Of a stretch of 64,000 bases of DNA, positions 51,652 to 60,088 are shown piece after piece. The position numbers and the translations under genes are program-made. This stretch comes from Streptomyces sp. DH37 (lineage in GTDB: Bacteria; Actinomycetota; Actinomycetes; Streptomycetales; Streptomycetaceae): positions 1 through 64,000 of the forward strand of contig NZ_JARVKV010000001.1 of assembly GCF_029813835.1 (NCBI RefSeq), in the 5' to 3' direction. The notes beneath the pieces were generated by a model. That model was not told the DNA's origin, searched no databases, and saw only the letters and a program-made list of their open reading frames with translations. Within the stretch, counting starts at the first letter, position 1; every line of letters begins with the position of its first letter.

Positions 51652-54552
51652 TCACAGCGGCCACTCGTCATCGCCTCCGGGCCGGCCGGACGCCCGGCCG
51701 GTGGCGGTGCCGCCGCCGGGTTCCCGCTCGTCCAGCGCGGTCGCCAGCTCCGCCCTGCGGCGGATGCCGAGCTTGCGGTAGGCGCTGGTCAGGTGGGTCT
51801 CCACGGTGCGCCGGGCCAGATGCAGCAGCCGCGCTATCTCGGCGTTCGTATGGCCCCCGGCGGCGAGCCGGGCCACCCGGCGCTCCCCGTCGGTGAGCGC
51901 CGCGGAACCGGTCAGCCGGACGTGCGCGCGGCGGGCGCCGGTCCCGCGCAGCGCGTCCTCGGCGAGCGCCCGCATGCGCACCGCGCCCAGCCGCTCCGCC
52001 AGCGAGGCCGCCTCCCGCAGCGTCTCCCGGGCCCGCCCCCGCTGCCCGGCGGCGGCCAGGCACCGGCCCTGCGAGACCAGCGCCGGGACCAGCTCGGTGT
52101 CCACCTCCGCCGTCGCGTCCCGCAGGACGCGCACGGCCCGCTCGGCCAGTTCCAGGCCGCGCCGGCCGCCTGTCGCCGCGCCCATCACCCGCAGGGCGCG
52201 GCCCGTCAGGCGCGGCGTGCCCCACACGGTCGCGAGCCGGTGCTCCTCCTCGGCCGTCCGCAGGGCCTCGCGCGGCCTGCCCAGCGCCAGGTGGCACTCG
52301 GCGGCGGCCGAACGCCACGGCGTGACGACCGGGCTGACCACGTCGCGGGACGTCTGCCGCCGCCCGCACTCCAGGAAGTCCTCCAGCGCGCCCGCCGGAT
52401 CGCCGCAGGCGGCGCGCAGCACGCCCCGGGCGTACAGGAAGCGGTTCAGCTCCCAGGAGTCGTGCGAGTCGCGGACGCTGAAGCTCCCGGCGAGCCGGCG
52501 GGCCTCGCCGAACCGGCCCGTCTCGACCAGGGCGATGACCGCGTGGGCCTCCGCGTTGCCCGGGTCCGGGCGCACGCCGCCGTCCTCCGGAGCGGCCCGT
52601 ACGGCGGGGTCGGCCAGCAGGGCCCCGTACCGGCCGCGCGCGGCGGCGACGTCCGCCCGTACGTTGAGCAGGGCCGGGCGCATGGGGTGCAGCAGCGACG
52701 GGTGCTGCACGGCCAGGCCGCGCCGGACGAGCCGGTCGGCCTCGTCCAGTTCGTCGGCCCACTGGGCGACGGTGGCCGCGGTGCCCAGCAGGTACGGCTC
52801 CACCTCCGGCTCCTCCGGCTCCTCCAGCAGCGCCCGGATCCGCTCCATGGCCTCCTCCGCCGAGAGCAGGCCCGCGGTCGCCTCGTACCTGACCAGCAGG
52901 GCGCACTCGGCGGGGCCGACCAGTGCGGGCGACCGCCCGGCGGTCTCGCGCAGCCGGGCGTAGAACTCCTGCCGGACCTGCCGGTCGTGGTCGGACAGCA
53001 GGGCGGAGGCGGTGCGCACCGCGCGGGCCAGGGCGGGGTGGTCCGACGGGCGCACGTCGAGGTCGCGCAGCACCGCGAGCGCGGTGTGCGCCTCGCCCCG
53101 CCGGGCCAGCGCGGTGCCCAGCGCCACCGCGGCCCGCACCTTGTCCTGCGGCGTGCCCGGCCTGCGCAGGGCCTCCGCCAGCCGGGGTATCCCGGCCGAC
53201 GACCGCGCGGTGGCGAACTCCAGGGAGCCGAGTTCGGTGAGCACCGCGGTCCGGCGGGCGCGCGGCATCGGTTCCTCCAGCGCGCGGCGCAGATAGCGCA
53301 CCGCGTCACCGCGGCGGTCGCCGCGGACCGCGACCGACGCCGCGTCCAGCAGGACGTCCGCGGCCCAGGCCGTGCCGAACGCCCGTGACCGCAGCAGGTG
53401 GCGGGCCACCCGCTCCGCGCGTTCGCCCCGGCGGTGCAGCAGCTCGGCCGCCGTGCGGTGGACCTCCTGGCGGCGCGTTCGGGACCAGCCGCCCGCCACG
53501 GCCTCCCGCAGCAGGGGATGGGCGAAGCGGGGCCGGCCGCGTACCGGGTCACGGTCCAGCAGGCCCAGCCGGACCGCCGCCGTGGTCCAGCCGCGCACCC
53601 GGGCCGGGTCGGCACCGGCCGCCTCGGCCAGCAGTTCGGTGAACCCCTCTCCGTCCCCGCGGCCGTCCCCGCCGGGCCCGCCGCCGTCTCCGCCGTCGTC
53701 CCCGTCGAAGTCCTCCAGCACGGCGAGGGTGCGGGCCACGGCCGCGGTCTCCGGTCCGCAGTTCTCCAGCCACCAGCCGACCGCGGCCGCGTACCCGCCC
53801 GGATACAGCTCGGCGCAGCTCCCGGGCAGTTCCGCCGGAGCGCCGTCGCCGCCCATCGCCCGCAGGTCGTCCAGGAGGGCCCGCAGCAGCAGCGGGTTGC
53901 CCGCACCGGCCCGCAGACAGCCCTCCACCCAGGCCCGCGGGGCGCCGGCGCCCCCGTGGGCGCGCACCAGGGCCTCGGCGGCCGTACGGCTCAGCGGCCT
54001 CAGGGTGTGGACCCGCACCAGGGCGGGGGGCAGGGAGTGGGCGACCCCGGGGGAGGGCGGGTCGACGTCGTACTGGTTGCGCTCGGTCACCAGCAGCAGG
54101 ACGGGCAGGCCGTCCAGCCGGCGGGCCGCGTCGGTGAGCCAGCGCCGCGAGTGGGGGTCGGCCAGGTGGACGTCGTCCACGGCGGCCAGCAGCGGCCCCT
54201 CGGCCGCGCGGGAACGGAACGAGCGCCATAAGCGCGCCGACCGCTCCCGGAGTCCGGCGGCGTCCACCGCGTCCGCGGGGCCGCCGGGCACGTCCCCGTC
54301 GGCGGCGGGATCGAGCAGGTGCAGCACGGCGGACAGGGGGACGGGCGGCTCCTCCGCCGAGCAGCGCACCCGCAGCACCCGCATCCGGTGGCGTGCCTCC
54401 TGCTCGACGGCGGCTTCCAGCAGCGTGGTGCGGCCCGTGCCGGTGGCGCCTCTGAACAGCACCAGCCGGCCCGCCCCGGACCGGGCGCGTCCGGCCTCGG
54501 CGGCCACCAGTTCCAGCGCTTCACGGCGTTCGCGGAGCGGTCCGGTCGGCAT
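51652..54552 (-). CDS. LAL-type LuxR-family regulator
   Basis: A 966-residue large ATP-binding LuxR regulator. The N-terminal AAA-type domain (about residues 1-300) has GATGTGRTT at the Walker A position, where Arg replaces the usual Lys, and Walker B LLAAVDDVHLADP. The central ~500 residues are TPR-like helical repeats. The C-terminal LuxR helix-turn-helix is TDGERRVARLAAGGHTNAEIARLL, then HLARRTVETHLTSAYRKLGI. LAL proteins activate specialised-metabolism or uptake genes, but no biosynthetic genes are nearby here. The ATG at 54552 has GAGAGGAAA upstream, within the edge of a tandem-repeat region. The Arg substitution may reduce nucleotide hydrolysis. Confidence 0.93.
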   Translation of the reverse strand: MPTGPLRERREALELVAAEAGRARSGAGRLVLFRGATGTGRTTLLEAAVEQEARHRMRVLRVRCSAEEPPVPLSAVLHLLDPAADGDVPGGPADAVDAAGLRERSARLWRSFRSRAAEGPLLAAVDDVHLADPHSRRWLTDAARRLDGLPVLLLVTERNQYDVDPPSPGVAHSLPPALVRVHTLRPLSRTAAEALVRAHGGAGAPRAWVEGCLRAGAGNPLLLRALLDDLRAMGGDGAPAELPGSCAELYPGGYAAAVGWWLENCGPETAAVARTLAVLEDFDGDDGGDGGGPGGDGRGDGEGFTELLAEAAGADPARVRGWTTAAVRLGLLDRDPVRGRPRFAHPLLREAVAGGWSRTRRQEVHRTAAELLHRRGERAERVARHLLRSRAFGTAWAADVLLDAASVAVRGDRRGDAVRYLRRALEEPMPRARRTAVLTELGSLEFATARSSAGIPRLAEALRRPGTPQDKVRAAVALGTALARRGEAHTALAVLRDLDVRPSDHPALARAVRTASALLSDHDRQVRQEFYARLRETAGRSPALVGPAECALLVRYEATAGLLSAEEAMERIRALLEEPEEPEVEPYLLGTAATVAQWADELDEADRLVRRGLAVQHPSLLHPMRPALLNVRADVAAARGRYGALLADPAVRAAPEDGGVRPDPGNAEAHAVIALVETGRFGEARRLAGSFSVRDSHDSWELNRFLYARGVLRAACGDPAGALEDFLECGRRQTSRDVVSPVVTPWRSAAAECHLALGRPREALRTAEEEHRLATVWGTPRLTGRALRVMGAATGGRRGLELAERAVRVLRDATAEVDTELVPALVSQGRCLAAAGQRGRARETLREAASLAERLGAVRMRALAEDALRGTGARRAHVRLTGSAALTDGERRVARLAAGGHTNAEIARLLHLARRTVETHLTSAYRKLGIRRRAELATALDEREPGGGTATGRASGRPGGDDEWPL

Positions 54553-54566
54553 CGCGGGCGTTTCCT

Positions 54567-54651
54567 CTCGTGGGGTCTCGTGGTGTCGGTTTCGTGGCGC
54601 CGGTCTCGTGGTGCCGACCTCGTGGTGCCGGTCTCGTGGTGCGTCTCGTGG
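54567..54651. repeat. 14-bp tandem repeat upstream of the LAL gene
   Basis: CTCGTGG recurs at 54567, 54577, 54605, 54619, 54633 and 54645, with TTCGTGG at 54591; the central four units (54577-54632) are 14-mers of the form CTCGTGGTGCCGGT. The array ends 15 bp from the LAL start codon, covering the region where its promoter and leader should be. Confidence 0.8.
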
Positions 54652-54670
54652 CCGGCCACGATTGCGGGCG

Positions 54671-54683
54671 CCGAACGGTTCGG
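54671..54683. promoter_or_regulatory. palindrome between divergent regulators
   Basis: CCGAACGGTTCGG is a perfect 6-1-6 palindrome between the LAL gene and the NarL-type gene, followed by a GGAC ... GTCC pair. It may be an operator for one of the two regulators. Confidence 0.4.
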
Positions 54684-54775
54684 AGGACGGTTGGTCCGTT
54701 GCCCGTCCGGCGAACACGCCGGGGGGCTCCGGGGGCACCGTGGGAGGCCACGGGGGCGGAAAGCGGGGAGGGGTC

Positions 54776-55438
54776 TTGCGCAGTTCCTTCCGGGCGGCGG
54801 GGGCGAGGGGGCCCGGTGACCGGATACCCGTGGCGGTCCACGCGCCGGATCCGGTCACCCGGGCCGGAGCCGTCAGCCAGTTGCGGGAGTATCCGGTGGT
54901 CGAGATCGTGGACGGGACGGGCGTCCGGCCCGGGACGGTGTCCGTGCTGCTCGCCGAGAAGCTGGAGGAGGCCACGCTCCTGCGGCTGCGCCGGCTGGTG
55001 CGCGGCGACGGCGCGCGTGCCGTGCTGGTCACCAGCGTGATCCGCGAGACGGAGCTGTTCGACGTCATCGAGAGCGGCGTGGGGGCCGTCGTGTGGCGCC
55101 ACGAGGCCACCGGGCACCGGCTGCTGCGGGCCGTGGTGGCGGCCTCCCGCGGGGACGGCGACCTGCCGTCCGACCTGGTCGGGCGTCTGATCAAGCAGGT
55201 GGGAAGCCTGCACCGCAGCGGCCCCGGCCGCCTCGGCGCACGGCCGTCCGGCCTGACGACCCGGGAGGTGGACGTCCTGCGGCTGGTCGCCGAGGGCATG
55301 GACACCGGTGAGATCGCCGGCGAACTGTCGTACTCCGAACGCACCGTCAAGAACGTGATCCACGGGATCACCACCCGGCTCCGCCTTCGCAACCGGGCAC
55401 ATGCCGTGGCGTACGCACTCAGGGAAGGCTACATCTGA
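54776..55438 (+). CDS. atypical NarL/LuxR-type response regulator
   Basis: A 220-residue two-domain protein. The N-terminal ~120 residues resemble a response-regulator receiver (IPVAVHAPDPVTRAGAVSQL), but the phosphorylatable Asp is missing at the expected strand end, which reads SVLLAEKLEEA, so phosphorylation is unlikely. The C-terminal helix-turn-helix (LTTREVDVLRLVAEGMDTGE, IAGELSYSERTVKNVIHGIT) is a clear LuxR type. The start is TTG 54776, behind GGGGAGGGG; a GTG inside IPVAV would shorten it by about 18 residues. The open frame extends far upstream, but that part is a shadow of the LAL gene on the other strand. Confidence 0.85.
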   Translation: MRSSFRAAGARGPGDRIPVAVHAPDPVTRAGAVSQLREYPVVEIVDGTGVRPGTVSVLLAEKLEEATLLRLRRLVRGDGARAVLVTSVIRETELFDVIESGVGAVVWRHEATGHRLLRAVVAASRGDGDLPSDLVGRLIKQVGSLHRSGPGRLGARPSGLTTREVDVLRLVAEGMDTGEIAGELSYSERTVKNVIHGITTRLRLRNRAHAVAYALREGYI

Positions 55439-55463
55439 CGGCCCGGGCAGGCGCACGGGGCCT

Positions 55464-55486
55464 CGCGGGCAGGCGGCCTGCCCGCG
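55464..55486. terminator. bidirectional terminator
   Basis: CGCGGGCAGGC and GCCTGCCCGCG (55464-55474, 55476-55486) form a near-perfect palindrome between the convergent regulator and receptor genes. Confidence 0.75.
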
Positions 55487-55496
55487 GACGCGCCGG

Positions 55497-58103
55497 TCAG
55501 GTGCCGGGCCAGCGGTCGTCGGGGCAGGCGTACGCGGTGCCGCCCTGCCGCCACTCCTTCCCCGCGTCGATGTTCTTCCCGGGGTCCCCGCACACCAGCA
55601 CCAGGGTGGAGCCCTCCCTCTCGTGGTGCAGCACGGTCAGCAGCTTGTTGAGCGGCCGCTGCAGCGAACCGGCGGCGAACCGCAGGCGTCCGCTGGCCCC
55701 CTCCAGGTCGAAGGTGCCGTTGCGGATGAACTGGTGGACGTCCGGGCGCGTCAGGCCCACGTCCGCGGCGATGGCCTTCCTCGCGGCCTCGGCGAGCACC
55801 CGGACCGAGTCGTGGGCGAGCGCCGCGTGCCCGTCGTTCAGCCACAGGTCGTCCTCGCCGAACACCTCGGCGTAGGCGTCGTTGAAGGCCCGGGCCGTCG
55901 CGCTGCGGTCCGCGTGCCCGGCGGGCAGCATGTGGGCCGTGTGGTACAGGTGCAGCCACGCCTTGTCCTTGAAGCCGCCGCCGAGCGCGGCGTTGGTGAG
56001 TTCGTTGCCGCCCACCACGGTGAGGTCCCTGTTGGCGCAGTTGCTGACGTCCTGGAAGGTGTTCAGGAAGGTCTCGAACTCCCGGACCCGGGCGGCCCAG
56101 TAGACCAGGGTCCGCGGGTTGTCCAGGAGCCGGTTGCAGACCGCCTCCGCCACCTCGGACATGCTGAACTTCATGTCCAGGTCCGTCTCGTCCGGAACGG
56201 TCTGCCCGCTCTCCGCCCCGGGCGTGTAGCCGATCCGCGCCCCCGTCTGCCCCGTCCGCCCGAACTCGCGGACCACTTCCTTGCCCAGGTCGTCGCTGTA
56301 GACGTCCGCCGGATCGGTCACCACCGCGACGCTCCCGGCCGGTACGCAGGAGCCGTCGCCGGTCCGGACCGTGTTCGCGTGCGCGAGGAACGCCCCGACC
56401 ACCTGGGCCTCCCTCCGGTTGCCCGGCGCGGCGCCGTGGTAGTAGAGCCCGACCCCCATCCTCTTCGCCGTGGCGGTGGAGCTCACGATCGGGATCTTCG
56501 CCTCGTTGAGCAGCCGCACCGCGGCGACCGTCTCCCTGCGGCTCTCGGTGAACCCCGTGACGCCGACGAGCCGGGAGTTCCTCCCCGCCTCCCGGACCAC
56601 CTCCCGGGCCCTCCGTTCGGCGTCCGCGTACTGCACCCCGGCGTCGTAGGGCCTGATCCGGACCCAGACGGCGTGGTTGTCCGCGGGCGCCAGCCGGTGC
56701 AGCGCCCGCTGGGCCAGCACCAGGCCGCGCAGTTCGGGGATCGACCCGCCGGAGCGCAGTTCGTCCCGGTTGGCCGGCGGGGAGGAGTGGATGAGCGCGA
56801 TGGTCACGGTCCGCTCGGGGTCGCCCTCGGACTCCGCGACCCTGTTCTGCTCCTCGATCGCCTCCAGCGCCTCCCGGTGCTGCCTGCGGGGGTCGCCGTC
56901 GTCGGGCCGGCCCTGCCGGACGTACCCGGAGCCGTTGAGGCAGGCGGTGTACTCGCTGCGGAACGGTCCCTCGCCGATCCACGGCAGGGGGGCGAGCAGC
57001 CCGGTGAGCCACAGGGCGAGGACGAGGGCCGTGGCCTCGAACGCCAGCTCCGGGCGGGGACGCACGCGCAGCCAGGGCGTCCACACCGGGGGGACCTGCC
57101 GGGCCGGGGCCCCGGGTTCCGGCGCCGGGAGCGTGACCTCGAAGGGCGCCGGGATCTCGCCCCTGGCCGGATCCAGCCGCTCCGCCGCGTCGCCCAGACC
57201 GCGCGGAGCGGGCACGGCGCCCGGCTCCCTCGGCAGCGCGGCGACCACCACGGCCACCGGGTTGGGGCCGGTCCTCTGCCTCTCGCCGTACAGCGCGGCG
57301 AAACCGGCGACGGCGTCCGGCCCGCTCCGGCTGCCGTCGAGCAGCAGGGCGTGGCGCGGGCGCCTGCGGCGCCGGCCCGGGTGCAGCAGCCCCTGGCGGG
57401 CCTGCCCGTACAGGTCGGTCATCAGGGCGGCCAGGAGCAGCCCGTCCCACGCGTCGCCGCCGGCCCGCCGCGCCTGGTCGAACAGGCGCAGCGCCGCGCC
57501 GTAGGTGCGCTTCCCCTCGAAGCCGTCCGGCCACAGGTGCCGGTGGAGCCGCCCCCGCGACAGGCGCACCCCCCAGCGCCACTCCCACCACGTCCGGTGG
57601 GCCCGTTCCGCCAGCGACCGCAGGGAGTCGAGCGGGACGGTGAGGAAGAACGCCGTGACCGTCGCGGGGCTGGAACCGTCCCGGCGCGAGACGTCCGGGC
57701 CGCGGCGTCCGCGCCGCCCGGCGTACGCCCGGTCCGCCAGCGACACGTCCTGCTCGCCGGGGACGCCGCGGACCAGGTCGTACGTGGGCAGCCGGAGCCG
57801 GCCCATCTCCGCGGGGGTGTTCTCGCGGAGCTCCTCGGCGATCTCCTCGATCAGCTCGGTCCTGGTCCCGCCCGGACGGACGTGGGCGTACGGGACGCAG
57901 GGCACCGAGCCGCCCGCCGCCGTGGAGCGCTTCAGGGCGCCCTCCAGGGCCTGGAGCGCCTGCCGGGCCTCGTCGGGGCCGGTCCGCAGCACGATCGGCG
58001 GGTACTTCGGCACGCGTTTGTGGAGCCGGGACCGGGTGCGCACCGCGGCGCGGTAGGCGTCGACGAAGTCGGCAGCGTGCTCCCAGCCAGGAAAGTCCGG
58101 CAC
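55497..58103 (-). CDS. membrane-anchored periplasmic-binding-type receptor
   Basis: An 868-residue protein. Residues about 1-345 are cytosolic with no recognised motif, but look like a decayed ATPase-type fold (GSVPCVPYAHVRPGGTRTELIEEIAEELRE; LRSLAERAHRTWWEWRWG). A single membrane helix follows at about 350-372 (ELAFEATALVLALWLTGLLA). Residues about 380-868 are extracellular and match type I periplasmic-binding receptors (VTIALIHSS, LVGVTGFTESRRET, IPIVSSTATAKRMG, SVAVVTDPADVYSDDL, TDLDMKFSMS). No transporter genes accompany it, so a ligand sensor is likelier than an uptake protein. The GTG start at 58103 has a GGGGGG ribosome site. Confidence 0.82.
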   Translation of the reverse strand: MPDFPGWEHAADFVDAYRAAVRTRSRLHKRVPKYPPIVLRTGPDEARQALQALEGALKRSTAAGGSVPCVPYAHVRPGGTRTELIEEIAEELRENTPAEMGRLRLPTYDLVRGVPGEQDVSLADRAYAGRRGRRGPDVSRRDGSSPATVTAFFLTVPLDSLRSLAERAHRTWWEWRWGVRLSRGRLHRHLWPDGFEGKRTYGAALRLFDQARRAGGDAWDGLLLAALMTDLYGQARQGLLHPGRRRRRPRHALLLDGSRSGPDAVAGFAALYGERQRTGPNPVAVVVAALPREPGAVPAPRGLGDAAERLDPARGEIPAPFEVTLPAPEPGAPARQVPPVWTPWLRVRPRPELAFEATALVLALWLTGLLAPLPWIGEGPFRSEYTACLNGSGYVRQGRPDDGDPRRQHREALEAIEEQNRVAESEGDPERTVTIALIHSSPPANRDELRSGGSIPELRGLVLAQRALHRLAPADNHAVWVRIRPYDAGVQYADAERRAREVVREAGRNSRLVGVTGFTESRRETVAAVRLLNEAKIPIVSSTATAKRMGVGLYYHGAAPGNRREAQVVGAFLAHANTVRTGDGSCVPAGSVAVVTDPADVYSDDLGKEVVREFGRTGQTGARIGYTPGAESGQTVPDETDLDMKFSMSEVAEAVCNRLLDNPRTLVYWAARVREFETFLNTFQDVSNCANRDLTVVGGNELTNAALGGGFKDKAWLHLYHTAHMLPAGHADRSATARAFNDAYAEVFGEDDLWLNDGHAALAHDSVRVLAEAARKAIAADVGLTRPDVHQFIRNGTFDLEGASGRLRFAAGSLQRPLNKLLTVLHHEREGSTLVLVCGDPGKNIDAGKEWRQGGTAYACPDDRWPGT

Positions 58104-58353
58104 TTCAGCCCCCCGAAATCCGGTGGGACGAGCGTGCCCGCTCCGTGACGGAGAGTCAACCTCCTTGTCCGGTCGGTGTTCCTCGGCGCCGCGGGACGGC
58201 CGCGCCGCCCGGCGGGCGCGGGGACGCCCCTCCGCCCCTCTCCACCGCCCCCCACCGCTCCCCTCCGCCGCCCCCGCGGTGAAACACCGGGCACGGCCGC
58301 CGCGATCCTGCGACACTCGGGGGACGTGGCCGATGCCCGACGGGGGAGGACGC

Positions 58354-58902
58354 ATGGCGGACGGCGAGGAGCGCACCGGCACCAGGCTGGACCGGCTGCT
58401 GCGGCTGGGCACACCGCCCGTCGCGGCGACCGTGCTGACGGGCACCGTCGCGCTCTACATGGCTCTGGTCGCCTTCGGCAACATCACCGACTTCGACACC
58501 AACCGGCAGTTCGTCCGGCACGTCCTGGCGATGGACACCACGTTCCGGGATCCGGACCTGATGTGGCGGGCGGTGGAGTCGCCCGTCCTGCAGGACGCCG
58601 CCTACGTCGCCATCATCGTCTGGGAGGTCCTCACCTCCCTCGTCCTCCTCCTGGCCACCTGGCTCTGGATCGCGGGCCCGCGCCGCGGCGGCCCGGAGCG
58701 GGCCCGCCGGGCGAGCACGCTGGGCCTGGTGATGGTCCTGCTGCTGTTCGGGCTGGGCTTCATCTGCATCGGCGGGGAGTGGTTCGCCATGTGGCAGTCC
58801 TCGGACTGGAACGGCCTGGACGCGGCGGCGCGCAACGTCGCGCTCGCCGCCTTCGCGCTCGTGGTGGTCCGTCTCGCGTCCCCGCGCGGAGACGGCCGCT
58901 GA
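58354..58902 (+). CDS. DUF2165-like small membrane protein
   Basis: A 182-residue membrane protein with four hydrophobic helices: VAATVLTGTVALYMALVAFG, AAYVAIIVWEVLTSLVLLLA, LGLVMVLLLFGLGFICIGGE and AARNVALAAFALVVVRLA. Between them are NITDFDTNRQFVRHVLAMDT, then TFRDPDLMWRAVESP and GGEWFAMWQSSDWNG, signatures of the DUF2165 family. Function unknown. GGGGGAGGA upstream of ATG 58354 decides the start; ATG 58333 would add seven residues. The 250-bp gap to the divergent receptor gene shows no other gene. Confidence 0.88.
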   Translation: MADGEERTGTRLDRLLRLGTPPVAATVLTGTVALYMALVAFGNITDFDTNRQFVRHVLAMDTTFRDPDLMWRAVESPVLQDAAYVAIIVWEVLTSLVLLLATWLWIAGPRRGGPERARRASTLGLVMVLLLFGLGFICIGGEWFAMWQSSDWNGLDAAARNVALAAFALVVVRLASPRGDGR

Positions 58903-59016
58903 CGGGCCGGCCGCCGGTCGGAAAACCCCTGGCCGAAGCGGTGTCGGTGCCGCATGATATTCGTTCTCCGGGGCGGTGATCAGCGGCTCCGTCAGGGGTT
59001 TCACGGGGGGTATTCC

Positions 59017-60033
59017 ATGGCAACCACCAGCCACCGCTCCGCATCCGGGGAGCGGCCGGCCGGCGGGCGGCGGCCGGCGTTCCCGTTCGGTCTGTGGAAG
59101 CGCAGGCCCGCGCCGCGCCTCACCACCGACTTCGGCGATCCGGGGCTGGCCCGGCTCCGGGAGGCCGCCCGGGCGGGGGACTGGCCCGCCGTGCGCGAGC
59201 GGCTGGCGTCCGCGGCCGACGGGGACGAGCTGTGCCGGCTCGTCTGGCACGTCTCCGACACACCCGGCATGGCCGCCTGGATGGGCGGCGTCCTGGAACG
59301 GGAGCCGGACGGCACGCTCGCCCTGCTGACGGCCGGCGCGCACCACGTCCAGTGGGCCTGGGAGGCCCGCACCGGCGCACGGGCCTCCCAGGTCTCCCGC
59401 GAGCAGTTCCGGATCTTCCACCAGCGGCTGGAGGTCGCCGAGGACCTGCTGTACCGGGTGGCCGAGCGCGAACCCGACTGGGTCGCCCCCTGGTTCATGC
59501 TCCAGGTCTCCGGACGCGGCCTCCAGGTCGGGCGGGAGATCGCCCGGCTCCGCTTCGAGGCGACCGTGCGCCGGAGCCCGGGACACCTGGGGGCGCACCG
59601 CCAGCACCTGCAGCAGGTGTGCGCCAAGTGGGGCGGTTCGCACGAGGAGATGCACGCCTTCGCCCGCGACTCGATGCTCGCGGCCCCCGAGGGCAGCCCC
59701 CTGGGCGAACTCGTGGCCCTCGCCCACCTCGAGCACTGGCTGGACCTGGAGCCCGGGCAGGACGCGGAGTACATCGGCCGCCCCGACGTACGGGCCCAGC
59801 TCCTGGAGGCCGCCGACCGGTCCATCGGGCACCCCGCCTTCGGCCGCCCGTCCGACTGGATCGGCGTGCACAACACCTTCGCGATGGCCCTCTCGCTGGC
59901 CGGCGAACGCGGGGCCGCGGCCGCCGCTTTCGCACCGCTGGACGGACAGGTCACCGAGTTCCCCTGGCAGTACCTCGACTCCGGCGACCCGGTCGCGGCG
60001 TTCCGGAAGTGGCGCTCGCGCGCCGGCCGCTGA
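59017..60033 (+). CDS. uncharacterised helical-repeat protein
   Basis: A 338-residue soluble protein rich in alpha-helix, resembling DUF4034-like Streptomyces hypotheticals. Segments such as LREAARAGDWPAVRERLASA, then HVQWAWEARTGARASQVS, EDLLYRVAEREPDWVAPWFM and HAFARDSMLAAPEGSPLGEL look like TPR or pseudo-TPR repeats. The first ~35 residues are basic and probably disordered. Its position, 55 bp before the Hsp90-like gene, and its repeat character suggest it works with that chaperone, but this is inference. A GGGGGG stretch precedes the ATG. Confidence 0.72.
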   Translation: MATTSHRSASGERPAGGRRPAFPFGLWKRRPAPRLTTDFGDPGLARLREAARAGDWPAVRERLASAADGDELCRLVWHVSDTPGMAAWMGGVLEREPDGTLALLTAGAHHVQWAWEARTGARASQVSREQFRIFHQRLEVAEDLLYRVAEREPDWVAPWFMLQVSGRGLQVGREIARLRFEATVRRSPGHLGAHRQHLQQVCAKWGGSHEEMHAFARDSMLAAPEGSPLGELVALAHLEHWLDLEPGQDAEYIGRPDVRAQLLEAADRSIGHPAFGRPSDWIGVHNTFAMALSLAGERGAAAAAFAPLDGQVTEFPWQYLDSGDPVAAFRKWRSRAGR

Positions 60034-60088
60034 CCCCGCCGCCCCGCCGCCGTCCTCCCCGTCTCCCCCCGGAAGAAAGCCCGCCCCG

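Noticed and set aside
51189..51896. A 235-codon plus-strand open frame after the 11-bp array
   Set aside because: It has an Arg/Pro/Gly-rich composition, no ribosome site, and its end lies antisense within the LAL gene.
53372..55438. A 688-residue start for the NarL-type regulator
   Set aside because: The upstream ~470 codons are antisense to the LAL gene and low complexity; TTG 54776 with a strong ribosome site gives the family length.
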